Source: Hevea brasiliensis (Eukaryota; Streptophyta; Magnoliopsida; Malpighiales; Euphorbiaceae). Taken from it: a stretch of DNA of 64,000 nucleotides. Numbering within the stretch: position 1 is the first letter of the stretch; the number at the start of each line of letters is the position of its first letter. The notes beneath the pieces are model-generated. The model searched no databases. It was not told where the DNA came from and saw only the letters and a list, made by a program, of their open reading frames with translations. Positions 21,151-32,091 of this stretch are shown piece after piece. Position numbers and translations under genes: made by a program. The stretch lies in NCBI RefSeq assembly GCF_030052815.1, contig NC_079496.1, positions 74,513,652 through 74,577,651 on the forward strand, in the 5' to 3' direction.

Positions 21151-22197
21151 AGATAACTATGGATTTTGTGATGAGATTTCTGAGGACACAGAATAGTCAT
21201 GATGCAGTATAGGTTATAATTGACAGACTAACCAAGTCTGCTCACTTTTGCCGATCGGATGGACTATAGCACAGAAAGATTGGCGGATTATACATATGAG
21301 ATTGTAAAATTGCATGGAGTGCGATTATCAATTGTATTTGTGAGGATCCTAGGTTCACTTCTAGATTCGGGGTAGTCTTGAGAGAGCCCTAGGAACTAGA
21401 TTGAACTTCAAAGACAAAGATTCCACCCATAGCAGGATGGCGATGCGAGATGGTTATTCAGATATTGGAGGATATGCTACGGGCTTGTGTGATTGAATTT
21501 GAAGGTAGTTGGGATACACACTTGCCTTTAATTGAGTTTGCTTATAACAACAGCTACCAATCAAGCATTGGGATACCTCCATATGAAGCTTTGTATGGTA
21601 GAAAGTGCAGAACTCCCTTATGTTGGGATGAGGTAGGTGAAAGGAAGATGATTGGGCCAGAAAATTGTTCGTGAGACAGAGGAAAGATCAGTTGATCGAG
21701 AGATAGACTCAAGGCTGCATCAGACCGTCAGAAGTCCTATGTTGGTTTGAAAAGAAGAGATATTGAGTATGCAGTGGGTGATAAGGTATTCCTCAAAGTT
21801 TCTCCTTGGAAGAGAATTATGAGATTTGGCAGAAAGGGGAAACTGAGTCCTCGTTTCATTGGACCATATGAGGTTCTGGAAGGAGTGGGTCCTTTGGCAT
21901 ATCGGTTGGCATTACCTCCAGAGCTAGCAAAGATACACAGTGTCTTCCATGTATCCATGTTAAGGAGGTACAGATCTGACCCATCTCATGTACTACCAGT
22001 TGAAGAGATTGAAGTAAATCCAGACCTCTCATATGAGGAAGAACCCATAAAAAATTCTGGCTTATGAGGTGAAGCAGCTGAGGAACAAACAGATACACCT
22101 GGTTAAAGTGCTGTGGAACCATCATTCAGGCCAGGAAGCTACTTGGGAACGTGAAGAGGATATGAGGAGACAGCACCCACAGCTGTTCAGAGACTAA
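21151..22197 (+). pseudogene. pol: Gypsy A, second integrase fragment and chromodomain
   Basis: It restarts with ITMDFVMRF, RTQNSHDAV and [10 protein letters not shown] near 21157-21245 (integrase core), passes the scrambled catalytic-Glu region near 21425, then VIQILEDMLRACVIEFEGSW and EFAYNNSYQSSIG (21450-21674). After a frame change near 21665 come GDKVFLKVSPWKRIMRFGRK and FHVSMLRRYRSDPSH, then after another shift near 22050 the chromodomain LAYEVKQLRNKQ with QEATWEREED, ending LFRD and TAA at 22195. The chromodomain directs chromoviruses to heterochromatin. Its Trp in ATWE is kept here but lost in gypsy E and G. Confidence 0.9.
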
Positions 22198-22230
22198 TGC
22201 CAGGTAAAATTTCGAGACGAAATTTATTTT

Positions 22231-22244
22231 AAGGGGGAGAGAAT
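22231..22244 (+). other. Gypsy A polypurine tract
   Basis: AAGGGGGAGAGAAT directly before the TGTAAC start of the 3' LTR. It is identical to the gypsy E tract at 40251-40264. Confidence 0.92.
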
Positions 22245-25200
22245 TGTAACACCCCTAAGTTCGGTAGTGCGTTCTGCTGTTCCGGTGACCAGTGTTGTCC
22301 GGACAGCTAGGATGCCTAGAACTACACTTCAATATGAGTGGGGAGACATAAAATAATGAAATACAAGAAAAGAAAATACAAGAAAAACAAAGGAAAAATA
22401 ATAGCAAAGAAATGTAGCCAAGTTAAACGAGCCGGGAAACCTAACGATGGGTGACCGCACTGGGAAGTCACGGCGTGGACCGTTGACTAGCCCTGGACTG
22501 CGGGGAACCCTGGAAAACATTTTTAGGACTTAAATAGACCCTTATAGAAGAATAAATATCATTAGAAAGATCAAAGAAAAATTAAATAATTAGTACAAAG
22601 AAAAGTGAGAAATCGAAAAACAGACAAAACCCAGTGTTACCGAAAAATCAGGAATGCAACCCGAACAGGGGCATTATGGTCATTTGACATCCCGAGGTGT
22701 CTTTTGACCTAAATGTCCATTAAAAATAAACAATATTACACTTAGAAAATAAAATGAAAAATTAATTTATTGGTACCTAAAGTAAATAGTGAGAATTAAG
22801 GGTTTAATGTGGGATTAAGTGAAAGTTTAACATATTATATGATTAAGTGAGTGAGTGGGCCACTAAAGGAATAAACTAAGAGTTAAGTGGGACATGTGTA
22901 CACCTAAAATGCAATCAGAAACTTCATCTTCTCCAAATGCTCCATCCATGCCGAATTGAAGGAAAAGGAAAAGTCCATGGCCATTTTCTTCAAGCTCACT
23001 TAACACCCTCCATTTCAACTCCAATCCCTTAAGTAGCTTCATGAAAAATTGTCTACACATCACAAGGAAGAGTTTGATACCAATTTTAAGAAGTTTAATC
23101 AAGGTTTGGCAAGTTTCAACCATAAGGTAAGTTAGTATTTTTGAAGATAGCTTTGTTAAGTTTTGTGTGCATGTTATGGGTGTTGGATTTGTGAAGAAAA
23201 TTTTTTAGTTTGAAGAGTTGTTGTTGTGTTCATTTTGGACAGCCATGGAGTCATGTAATTGATGAAATAATTGTGCATATATTTGATGAGAAATGATGTT
23301 GATCATGATGATTTAATAACCTAGTGAATTACTTCACATGTATATGGTGAATTTTGCACTTGGAATGGGATTTAATGAATTGTAGGACACTTTGGTGTTG
23401 AAGGACAATTTCAGCAGCCTTGAAACTCTTGGATAAGTGTATGTGTTCATGAAGATATAGGCAGAATTGTGGCATTAAGGATTGAAGGATATGAGTATGA
23501 AATTGTTGTGTAAAGTGTATGTAAAAACTAGTGATGTTTATGTGTATGTGTAATGGTATTTGAACTTTGGGAATTAGAGTTATATTTGGTATGTTGAGGA
23601 TAATTGTAATCTGCCCAAAGTGATGTTAATGTAAAGTAATATATAGTTTTGGTAATGTACCAAAACAGATTTGGTAGGGAAGTAAACATATTGCAAGGTA
23701 AATGTGTGTAATTGATGTGTGTTAAGCAAAGTAACCAAGGGCAGTGTACATTTTAGCCAATAAGTTTAAATGTGTAACCTCAATTGGTATGAGACCAATT
23801 GGAGGTGAAACTAGGCACAAAATGTGCCAACTTTCATTGAGAAAACATACCAAAATTCTGCTTGCAAGGTGACCTAAGAAAATGACCAATTCGGATTAGG
23901 TACAATTAGGACCTGAAAAATGACCAATTGGGCAGCAGTGAGTGTTTAGGCCATAACTCACTCAAAACAGGTCCAATTGACCTGAAATTTTAACCATGAA
24001 TAGTTGAGACCCATACCTAAAAGTCTTATGAAGAAACCAAAGCCCAGAAATGACCATAACCAAGTCAAACAGCTTGCACAAGTTCGGGTCCAAAAACTGG
24101 CCGAACCAAAGTTGACCAAATTGACCTAAAATTGACTTAATTTGATGCCATTTGACCAGCAATAGTATAATCACCATAACTTGGTCTACTTAACTCGGAT
24201 TGACCTGAAATTTTGCCCCGCGTGCAATAAGACATAGATCTACAAGTTTGTAGTTTTGACCAAAACCCGAAAACTGAGGGAACTAGGTCGTCCGGCTAGG
24301 TCAAACTAGTATCCCGGAATCCAGCAAGTTGCATTAAAATGCACTGAAGAAGGAAATAACTTTGGTAAAACGTACCAACCCTAAAACCCTATCGAATGTG
24401 ACATATTAATGACACTGAAACCTAATTTACCTAGAACGCATCGAGGGTCAGTATATTAGGTGATTAAGCAAATAAAGGTATTCAATGAATTGTTTATCGA
24501 ACATTATCGTTAGAGACAATTTAATTTAGTACTGAAACACTTCAAATTGTGTTTCTCAGTTACCAAAGACTCAGGAAAAGGGAAGGAAACACTGAGTCCA
24601 GACCAGGAGACAATTATCAGAGGTTTGTGCACAACTAGTTTTTAACTGATTTTGTTTTGAAATACATAATGATTTTTGAGATACAGAATGGGTTTTGAAT
24701 GGTAAGGAATTTTGATTTCCATTATGGTTTATGTATAATTGATTTCATTAGAATTATTTAAATGGTTAGTCATGATTTGATAAATTGAATTTTGTGATCA
24801 ATGTCATTTATACAAATGATTTACATTATTGGCAATGAATATTTTGAGTTTTGGAATTGATGAGTATTCAGATTCCCAAATTATTTACTGTAAATTTTGT
24901 CAATGTATATTGTACTATGTTTTAAATTATAGTTGTGCACCACTGAGTTCACCACTCAGCGATAACTTTGTATGCTGTCGTAGGTAAGAAAAGCATAGAG
25001 CAGTAAGTAAATTTCCTTGAAGATATATTCAGATCAGCTCCAGGTATATCATAGGTATACCCATGTACATAGGTTTTGATGTATGCATGTAATAATATGT
25101 ATGTAAATTATTTGAGCAGTTGTATAGAAACTCTTGTAAAATATTTTGGTATGTAATTAAATGTAAATTATTGTAAATGTAAATTTGAGATTTCATTTAC

Positions 25201-25606
25201 TTGAATAGTTTTGTATTATATTTCTTGTATCTCAGTCTTTGAAAAATCATTGTGGATTTGAGTTGAGAAAAATGTTGTGTTGAGAAATATGTTGGAGTTG
25301 AGATTTGCAAATATATATTGAAGTGCTTTTTACAGGTTTTCTGAAGAACTGTTTTATCCAAAATACAGATGGCACTCTGCCAAAATTTTTACAGAAACTC
25401 CAAATAAGTCAAATGTGTTAGTTCTATCACTTCAGTTCACAAAAGTTTTTAACACCTGTAAATAGTGCTCACCACTGTAAAAGAAGTAAGAAAAGTTTTG
25501 AAAATCCCTTGTAGTGTATTTAATGGGTTATCAATAGACGGAGTTGGTAATTCATTAGGTATACTACGGGATCATGTTATACCTTACAGAGGGGTAGGGT
25601 GTGACA
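22245..25606 (+). repeat. Gypsy A 3' LTR (internally deleted)
   Basis: About 3.36 kb. It matches the 5' LTR closely but lacks about 0.75 kb (counterpart of about 17590-18340), with TTTTGAA at both ends of the deleted segment. It also has about 37 bp near 23639-23672 that the 5' LTR lacks. It contains the palindrome (23781-23801) and stem-loop (24943-24959). Confidence 0.95.
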
Positions 25607-25978
25607 TTTATGAGTTGAGACAAGCTAGAGCGACAACATTTGGTGTCTTGAAGATGAATCTCAAAGGCGCAGACACGCTGCAGTGCATCAAGAGGTTAGT
25701 GTAATCGTTCTTGATTTAATCTAAGGTTCTAAAATTAATCTGATTAATTTTAAAATCTTAAATGGCAAATACAGATCCAAAAGCATATTAAAAGAGTTTT
25801 AATATATTGTTTATCATTGAAATCAAATAGATAAAAATAAATCTTGCATGATGCATGTGACCCTAGGTGAAAATTTTTTAATTCAATGGTATAAACTTGT
25901 GTTTTTCACGCTTCCATTCCTTCAATTGCAATGAATTCAATGGTATAAACTTGTGTTTTTCACTCTTCCGTTCCTTCA
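25607..25978 (+). mobile_element. Outer copia 3' LTR remnant
   Basis: It starts with the second TTTAT of gypsy A, then about 10 bp of reverse-transcriptase sequence (GAGTTGAGACAAGCT compares with GGGTTGAAGCAAGCT in the intact gene), and joins at CAAGCT to the LTR (CAAGCTAGAG, as at 773). It ends TTCCTTCA at 25978. The last 54 bp are a tandem duplicate of 25881-25934. The remnant closes the outer element; sequence beyond 25978 belongs to LTR C. Confidence 0.9.
25881..25978 (+). repeat. 54-bp tandem duplication at the end of the copia LTR
   Basis: ATTCAATGGTATAAACTTGT begins at 25881 and again at 25935. Other copies of this LTR have one unit. The two units differ at a few bases, including CACGCTTCCA versus CACTCTTCCG. 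Confidence 0.9.
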
Positions 25979-26360
25979 GGTTCCTAAATGAAAATTGTGT
26001 CATTTAGTGTCTATTTTCATTCCCAATCGGTCTAATACCAATTGGACTTGTAAATTTTCATTTTTGGTCCCTCAAAGGGACCTTTGTCCTACTGCTTGCA
26101 GCATGACCACATTGAATCCGAATTTAACCTCAACTCCAACACTTCCAACACACTTCATTTGGTAAAAAATGACCATTTCTCACCTCAAACTAGGTCCAAG
26201 ACATCATTTACCAATTTTTTACATTTTTGTCTCTAAATCCTAAGTGTCCAAACCCTAACCACACTAAATTGTTGCATTTAGCTAATTTAAAGTCTTTAAC
26301 TATAATCACTCAACTAATTGAGGTTCATATACCCATTCAAATCAATCAAACCATGCAATA
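25979..26360 (-). mobile_element. LTR C, minus-strand gypsy LTR, inner segment
   Basis: In reverse complement it matches gypsy E LTR sequence near 32950-33240, including the palindrome (26023-26045, with one G-U type change). The left edge is the boundary with the outer copia, so the missing 3' part of this LTR should lie left of the window. CAATA at 26356-26360 is the target of LTR B. Confidence 0.85.
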
Positions 26361-28661
26361 TGTAACATCCTCCCGGTAGCAATTCCGTACATCCTACTGT
26401 TCCGGTGACCGGTGTCGGTCCGGACAGCTAGAACGTCCGGAAAAATAATTAAATCAAAGTGAGGGACCATAATTAACTCAAATATTAATGAGAAAAATTT
26501 AGTAAAAATTTTAGAAATAAAATACAGTTAAGTCAAAAGAGCCGGTGCCCAAGCGATGGGTAACCAGAGGTAAGTTGCGGTTCTCGCAACGAGGAGCCCT
26601 AGACCCGGGGGAAAAATTATAAAATAATTTTTGGGACTCTAGAGAAGGGTTATTGAGGTTCCCATGGCATTAGAATGCCAAGAAAATATTTAGAAAAATT
26701 TTTCAATCGGTACAGCCAATTTTGACCCGTTAAGCCAAACGGAGGGCATTTTGGTCATTTCGCTTTCCGAGGTGATTTTTGGCCGACTTGGCCAGTTGAG
26801 TAAATAATTAATATAACATAAAATATGAATAAACTTTACTAGAAATCAAATTGAAAATGATTAGTGGAGGAAAGGAAAGAAAATGAAGAAAAAGCTCAAT
26901 TATGACATCTTGATGATGTCATTTACAAATTGTGACCAATCACAAATAAGCTACCATTTGACTAAACTATTAAAAGACATAAATGAAGACCAAAATAACA
27001 CAAATTACAGCAGCCATTCTTCTTCTTCTTCTTCCCCAAAACGCGACTCTTCCCATCTCCCTCCATTGATGAGCTTGGCAAGCTCATGAAACCCTAAACT
27101 CCCACCATATTTCCTTGAGTTCCCAACACTAAATTTTACCCTAGAACCTTGCTTAATATTTTGGGAGCTAAAATAGGAGAAGAAATTGAAGTTTTGGGTT
27201 GGCTTGGATTTAAGCTACAAGAGGTTAGTGCACTATATTTCAAAAACTCTTTAATTTCATGCATAGGAACTTGAATTGAGCAAGAATTTGTAAATTAAGT
27301 GGATGAAATTTATGTATATGTACTCCATAAATTTCGGCTGCCCTAGGGAGAAATAGGATTGAGTGTTTTTGAATGGACTTGGAATGAATTAGAAATCATG
27401 AATAAAGTATATAAACATAAGGAAATGAGTTAGTTAGTCAACTAGGGTAACTTGTACAAAATCTTGAATTTGAGCTAGGGTTTTGGGAGTAAAGTGTGGA
27501 CTTGGATTATGAATTGATTAGAGAACATTTTAATGGTCAATTAGTGACCATTTTAGGTAGATTGACCAACAAATGGACTGAAAAATGAGATTGCAAAGTG
27601 AGGTTGCAAACTGCCCTATGACAGCAGCATAGGGACTGAAAATTCAGTCCCTTTGCACTGCCATAACTTGGGCTGTGCTAGTCCAATTGGTGTTTGGCCA
27701 ATTTTACATGAAACTAGGCTTATAATGGCACATTTTTGCTGAAGAAACCATGCCCAAAAGACCAAAGCAAGAGGACCAAAACTTGGCCCCAATCCGGAAC
27801 CCTGAAACTGCCTCTGCAGAATTGACCAAATGAACAGTAACTGTTCATTTGGCCATAACTCACTGCAGATTTGGTCAATTGACCTGAAAGTTTTACAGCA
27901 ACAAGTTAAGACATAGACAAACAACTTTCATGAAGGAACCTACCCCAAATTATGGCCAGAAGCCATCCAACCAAGTGACTCTAGTTACTGTTCATGCACT
28001 GTAGATATGGTAAATCTGCAGATTTGGCAATCCGGCCAGCTTGGGTCTTTGGACCATATCTAGAGCTACAAAACTCCAAATGGAGTGATTCAAAAAAGGA
28101 AATTCAACTAGACAAAATAAGGAACAACTTTCATGTTTTACATTTCTTCAAATTCCAACAGTAACAGTATCCAATGGAACAGTGAAGTTGACTCACCAAA
28201 ACTGAAAAATCTGCTCCTTTGGTTTAATGCTTGGAAATGGTATTAACACTTAATGCCAACAAGTTTTAAACACCAAATGTGGTATGTTGGGAGTGCCAAA
28301 GTCAATGTACACATTTTTATTCTAAAAGTCAACATTTTTGTTGACCAATGAGGTGAATAGTGACACCAAAACTAAAAAATTGGCAATTTTGCCAAAATGA
28401 CCTAAACTTTGAGAAAGTGACCAAAACTAACAAGTTTTGAATACAAAATGTGGTATGTTGGGAGTATTAAAACCAATGTACCTATTGTTTATGCAAAAGT
28501 CAACATTTTAATTGACTAATGAAATGAATAGTGACATGAAAACTTGAAATCCAAAAATTGTGAAACTTAAATATGCAAAATGCCCTAGTAGGCCTAATGT
28601 GATTGGTTTGGATAGTTTGGCATGCCAATAGGGTATTGTTTTAGCAGTACTGCGAAAGGAA

Positions 28662-28760
28662 AGGCTTTATGCCTGTATTTATGGCTTTATGCCCGTATTC
28701 ATGGCTTTTATGCCTGTATTCATGGCTTTTATGCCCGATTATGTGATATCATGGCTTTTT
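28662..28760 (+). repeat. 21-bp minisatellite in LTR B
   Basis: Four to five units resembling GGCTTTTATGCCTGTATTCAT at 28662, 28683, 28703 and 28724, decaying afterwards. It lies upstream of the stem-loop module, as do the unrelated arrays in the other LTR families. Confidence 0.85.
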
Positions 28761-29141
28761 AGCCATACTGACTGCATACATTGTTGACGTTCTGCGTCCC
28801 ATGGTATGACGGCCCGAGCCCCCGCGGTGTCGGTTAACGACCCGTTATCGATCCGATCGCCCAAAGATAGGTTACTTGGGCATGGAAAAGTATAACTGTG
28901 ATTGAACTGATTATTAAAGAAAATACGAAAATTAAGTATCAGGAATGATTACAAAAATACAAAGAAGCTCAAGATCATTAAGAAAATAATTAACGAAATG
29001 CATGAAGAAGTTAATATCATAAAACATGATTAGCCCTCGACTATAACAATAAGTGAGTAATTATTCATTTCTTATGAACACAATAGCAAGGAAATTATTA
29101 TTTTTATTTGCATATTGTATTTTCTTGTATTATTGGCACCA

Positions 29142-29172
29142 CTAAGCTTTATGCTTAGCGCGTCGCTTTTGC
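29142..29172 (+). other. Paired stem-loop module, LTR B variant
   Basis: First stem CTAAGC with GCTTAG around loop TTTAT (29142-29158). Second stem CGCGT with ACGCG around CGCTTTTGCA (about 29159-29179). Both stems differ in sequence from the A, E, F and G versions but preserve pairing. Confidence 0.7.
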
Positions 29173-29770
29173 AACGCGTAGGTGCTGAAGATTTGGACAG
29201 AGGGCCCAGTAGACCACAGATTGGGTAAGGCGGTCACGCTCGCATAGTGTCCGTGTCACCTCAACTTCTGCAGTGCATTGGTAGGACACTAGGTGTCATT
29301 TTGGCATTCTGTAATAAATTTTGATTTTCTCATATGTAATGAAACTTATGTAATGTATTTTGATTTTCATGTAAATAATGCAAATTTGTGTTTGTGAAAG
29401 GAAAAGTGAATACATAACTGTGACTTGTACATGATTATTACATGAGATGAATGAATGATTAAATGAATGGTGAAAAATGTTGAGATTTTGATATTGAAGT
29501 TTGAGAGTGATGAGATGATTGAATATGATCATAGGAAGTGTTTTTCACAGGTTCCGAAGAACTGTTTTCTCTATTTGTAGCCGGTATTCTGCCGGATTTT
29601 CTTTAAAATTTTCGGAACCTCAAATAAATTACAATTTCAATAAATGAATTATATTTCACAAGTTATTTTCAAAACTATGATAAAAATGAATTCAGATAAA
29701 ATAGAGTGCTCCGGCACACTGAGTGGCATAACTTGCTCGGCTACACTGTAGTCGGGTAAGGGGTGTCACA

Positions 29771-30801
29771 CAATAATACCCTCATACACATGCTGGCCGA
29801 AATTCAGCTTAGCCCTTAACAATTTATTTCATTTCATTTTAAGTTTATTTCTAAGTTAATCAAGCTATAAAGACAACTAATAAACTAATTTTGCAACTTA
29901 AATCACTAACCTCAATCTTTGATGTCCAATTCTTCAATTCTCTTCCTTTTTCTTTTTCTTTGCTCTTTCAATCCTCTTCTTAGGTTGAGGTAACAAGTTT
30001 TGATGAAGTGTTTATGGAAATCTCAAGGTTAAGTGAGGGAATTTGAGCTTGAGTACAAGCTTCAATGGAGGTTTAACAATGGAGAGGGAGAGAGAGTGAG
30101 GGCGGCACATGGATGAGGAAGAAGACCAAAAGAATTTTTCTTTTCTTTTCTTTTCTTTTATTTTTTTTGTCTTATGGAAGACCAAAAAATCAATTTAATT
30201 AATTATAGGATTTATGGCATCATGCATGATGTCATGCATGATGTCACCTCTCTTTACTTTTTCATTTTCTCTCTTTTTTTTATTTATTTTCCTATTAGTT
30301 CTTTAATTTAATTCTCGATTCTGAAATTTTCTTTTCTCCGATTTTATTTGACAGTTAGGTCATGAGTCAGCTCTTGGGGTCAATTGACCAAATTGCCCCT
30401 CGCCGGTTTAACCCGATTTGTAAATAATTCAATATTTCTTTCGGCTCCTTGACCTAATTATTTGACTGACTTAACAAATCTTTTTCGTGATTTTCTCTTT
30501 TCAGCTGTGTTCGTAAGGGTCCTAAGGACCGCGGCGTCACATTTTATTGTTCGAAAATTGAGTTCAAATGGACTTCGCAGTCGTTCCCGAGAAGGTCACC
30601 CATTGTTGTGACTCTCGGCTCGTTTAACTTCTTATGTTCTGTTTTTCTTGTTTATACTTAACTACTTGGACATTACTAATTATTTGGGTTTAAGGCATAT
30701 CTAGTTGTCTTAAGTATGGTTCTAATCCCCTTAATTGTCCGGACCGACACCGGTCGCCGGAATAGTAAAATATACCAAGTTATACAATTAGGGGTGTTAC
30801 A
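29771..30801 (-). mobile_element. LTR C, minus-strand gypsy LTR, 5' segment
   Basis: On the minus strand it starts TGTAACACCCCTAATTGTAT at 30801 and shares the ACTATTCCGGCGACCGGTGT block, the cGATGGGTGACC block (near 30597) and the Ct-rich stretch near 30100 with gypsy E LTRs. The right edge at 30801 is the LTR terminus; GAAGC beyond it would be its target sequence. Whether it was a solo LTR or the 5' LTR of a full element cannot be told from this window. Confidence 0.9.
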
Positions 30802-31785
30802 GAAGCAATGGATGGGCTTCTGCTTCAATCTCACCAGTCTATAAGGATTCTGAGTCATAGACTGATTTGAATCCTTATTGAGCATCTCGTTTCTGTTTTG
30901 AAACCTTTTCGGATGACTGACTGGAAGATACCATTTTAATGTTTTCCCTACCCTTGGAAGACACCAGTTTTAATACCTGTAAAGGAAATAAGTTAGCAGA
31001 ATATATTCAGGTAATTTTAAATTATACTACTTGCGTGACCATATTTATGTACCTATCAAAATAGGAAGGCACTTTAGATTGTCCTGGCAGTATGATTCAA
31101 AATTACCCTCATGTTATTTAAGAAAAATTTAAAAATATAATCAAAGTAGGGTGAAAGCAAGTATGTCCCTTTTGTCCTAAAATAGGGTAACCGTGACACC
31201 GGGTAGGTACTATCTAATTGGATGGTCCTACCTTCAAGAATGGCTTATCATAGGATCTAATAATGTGACAGTTTAGCTCAAGGTCTAATTTTCTAAGGCC
31301 ACAGGTACCCAAATTATCCCTACTATAAACAGCAGAGCCCCATTTCACCCTTATGATAATGACGGGAAAAATCCACCGTTATCACAATAGGTGAAACAAG
31401 TTCCAATCTGAGCAAAAGTCTTCATGGATACTAACGGGGTAAAAACCCACGGGTACCACTACATGACCCCCTCCTACTTCCTACAGGGTAAGAGAGCCTG
31501 GGTGTAGGGCTAAAGTGTGTGAGGACGTCATGTAGGTGATTAGTTTGTGAAGGGACATATTTAACTCTTCCTTATTCAAGGGAATTTAGGCAAAGATTAC
31601 TGCAATAAACGAAAAATCAAAACAAACAAAACAGTTAGAGAGAATAATAATCAAAATATTAAAATCTCTTATTCTATAAGTTAACCCCCAAACTTACCGA
31701 CTCATAAGAACACCGAATTAAATTTGCTCTTTGGACTTCTGAACCAGGGTTATTTTGGTATTCTTCCCCAGTGGAGTCGCTAAGC
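30802..31785 (-). mobile_element. Relic D: leader region of a Tat/Ogre-like gypsy element
   Basis: There is no ORF. On the minus strand, TTAGCGACTCCACTGGGG (31767-31784) follows a putative LTR end and resembles the Arg-tRNA-type primer site of Tat/Ogre gypsy elements. The rest of this stretch would be untranslated leader. It includes short lines on CACCGGGTAGG and a purine-rich run, but no known domain. The call rests on the primer-site resemblance alone. Confidence 0.45.
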
Positions 31786-32091
31786 TGTCACAAGGACTTT
31801 GCAGTCGCCGAACGATGCTCACTGAAGTGGAAAAAGTGAGGAGTTGCCACTTTAATTTTAAGAAAAATTAAAGGAAACCATTACTGAAAATAAATAATAA
31901 AAAAAACCACTTCCAAAACAGAGATTCTAGGTTCGGAGTTTGTTCATGGGTGGGGAAGGTGTTAGGCACCCCACCTCTTCCCTCAATGAGGGTAAGCAGA
32001 TTTAATGATGTGCTCTTTATAAATTGAAATTGATAATTTGGGGGTAAAATGATGATGTTAATCCTTTGTATGGATAAAAGGAATGTTTAAT
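31786..32091 (-). mobile_element. Relic D: putative LTR 3' end
   Basis: On the minus strand the sequence ends CTTGTGACA immediately before the putative primer site, as an LTR end would. It is cut on the right by gypsy E at 32091. The continuation after gypsy E starts at 43813. Confidence 0.4.

Larger units (their letters stand above)
15202..25606 (+). mobile_element. Gypsy A: Ty3/gypsy chromovirus-type element, non-autonomous
   Basis: LTR 15202-19289, primer site, short interior 19290-22244, polypurine tract, LTR 22245-25606. TTTAT flanks it (15197-15201 and 25607-25611). Integrase and chromodomain fragments near the 3' end place it with the chromoviruses (Tekay/Del-like). The interior is only about 2.95 kb and lacks recognisable reverse transcriptase and RNase H, yet the LTRs look nearly identical by eye. 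It was therefore probably mobilised by another element's proteins. Confidence 0.95.
26361..29770 (+). mobile_element. LTR B, solo gypsy LTR
   Basis: Starts TGTAACATCC, ends GGGTGTCACA, 3.4 kb, flanked by CAATA at 26356-26360 and 29771-29775. There is no primer site or internal domain, so it is a solo LTR left by recombination between the two LTRs of one element. It belongs to a third LTR family but shares the TTCCGGTGACCGGTGTCGG block near its start and the stem-loop module at 29142-29158. A 21-bp array lies at 28662-28745. The one ORF of note (26883-27089) has no family features. Confidence 0.95.

Noticed and set aside
1..25978. Reading the two copia elements as one large palindromic element or foldback transposon
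   Set aside because: Separate primer sites, leaders and gag genes on opposite strands, plus a perfect AATCT target duplication, show an insertion of one into the other.
26883..27089. A 68-residue ORF in LTR B with a Ser run
   Set aside because: It lies fully inside a solo LTR and its Ser run comes from a TCT repeat. Chance ORF.
30117..30175. CT/T-rich stretch near 30130-30170 and CT repeat near 32780
   Set aside because: Simple-sequence runs of the same LTR family (C and E, opposite strands). Not a separate feature.
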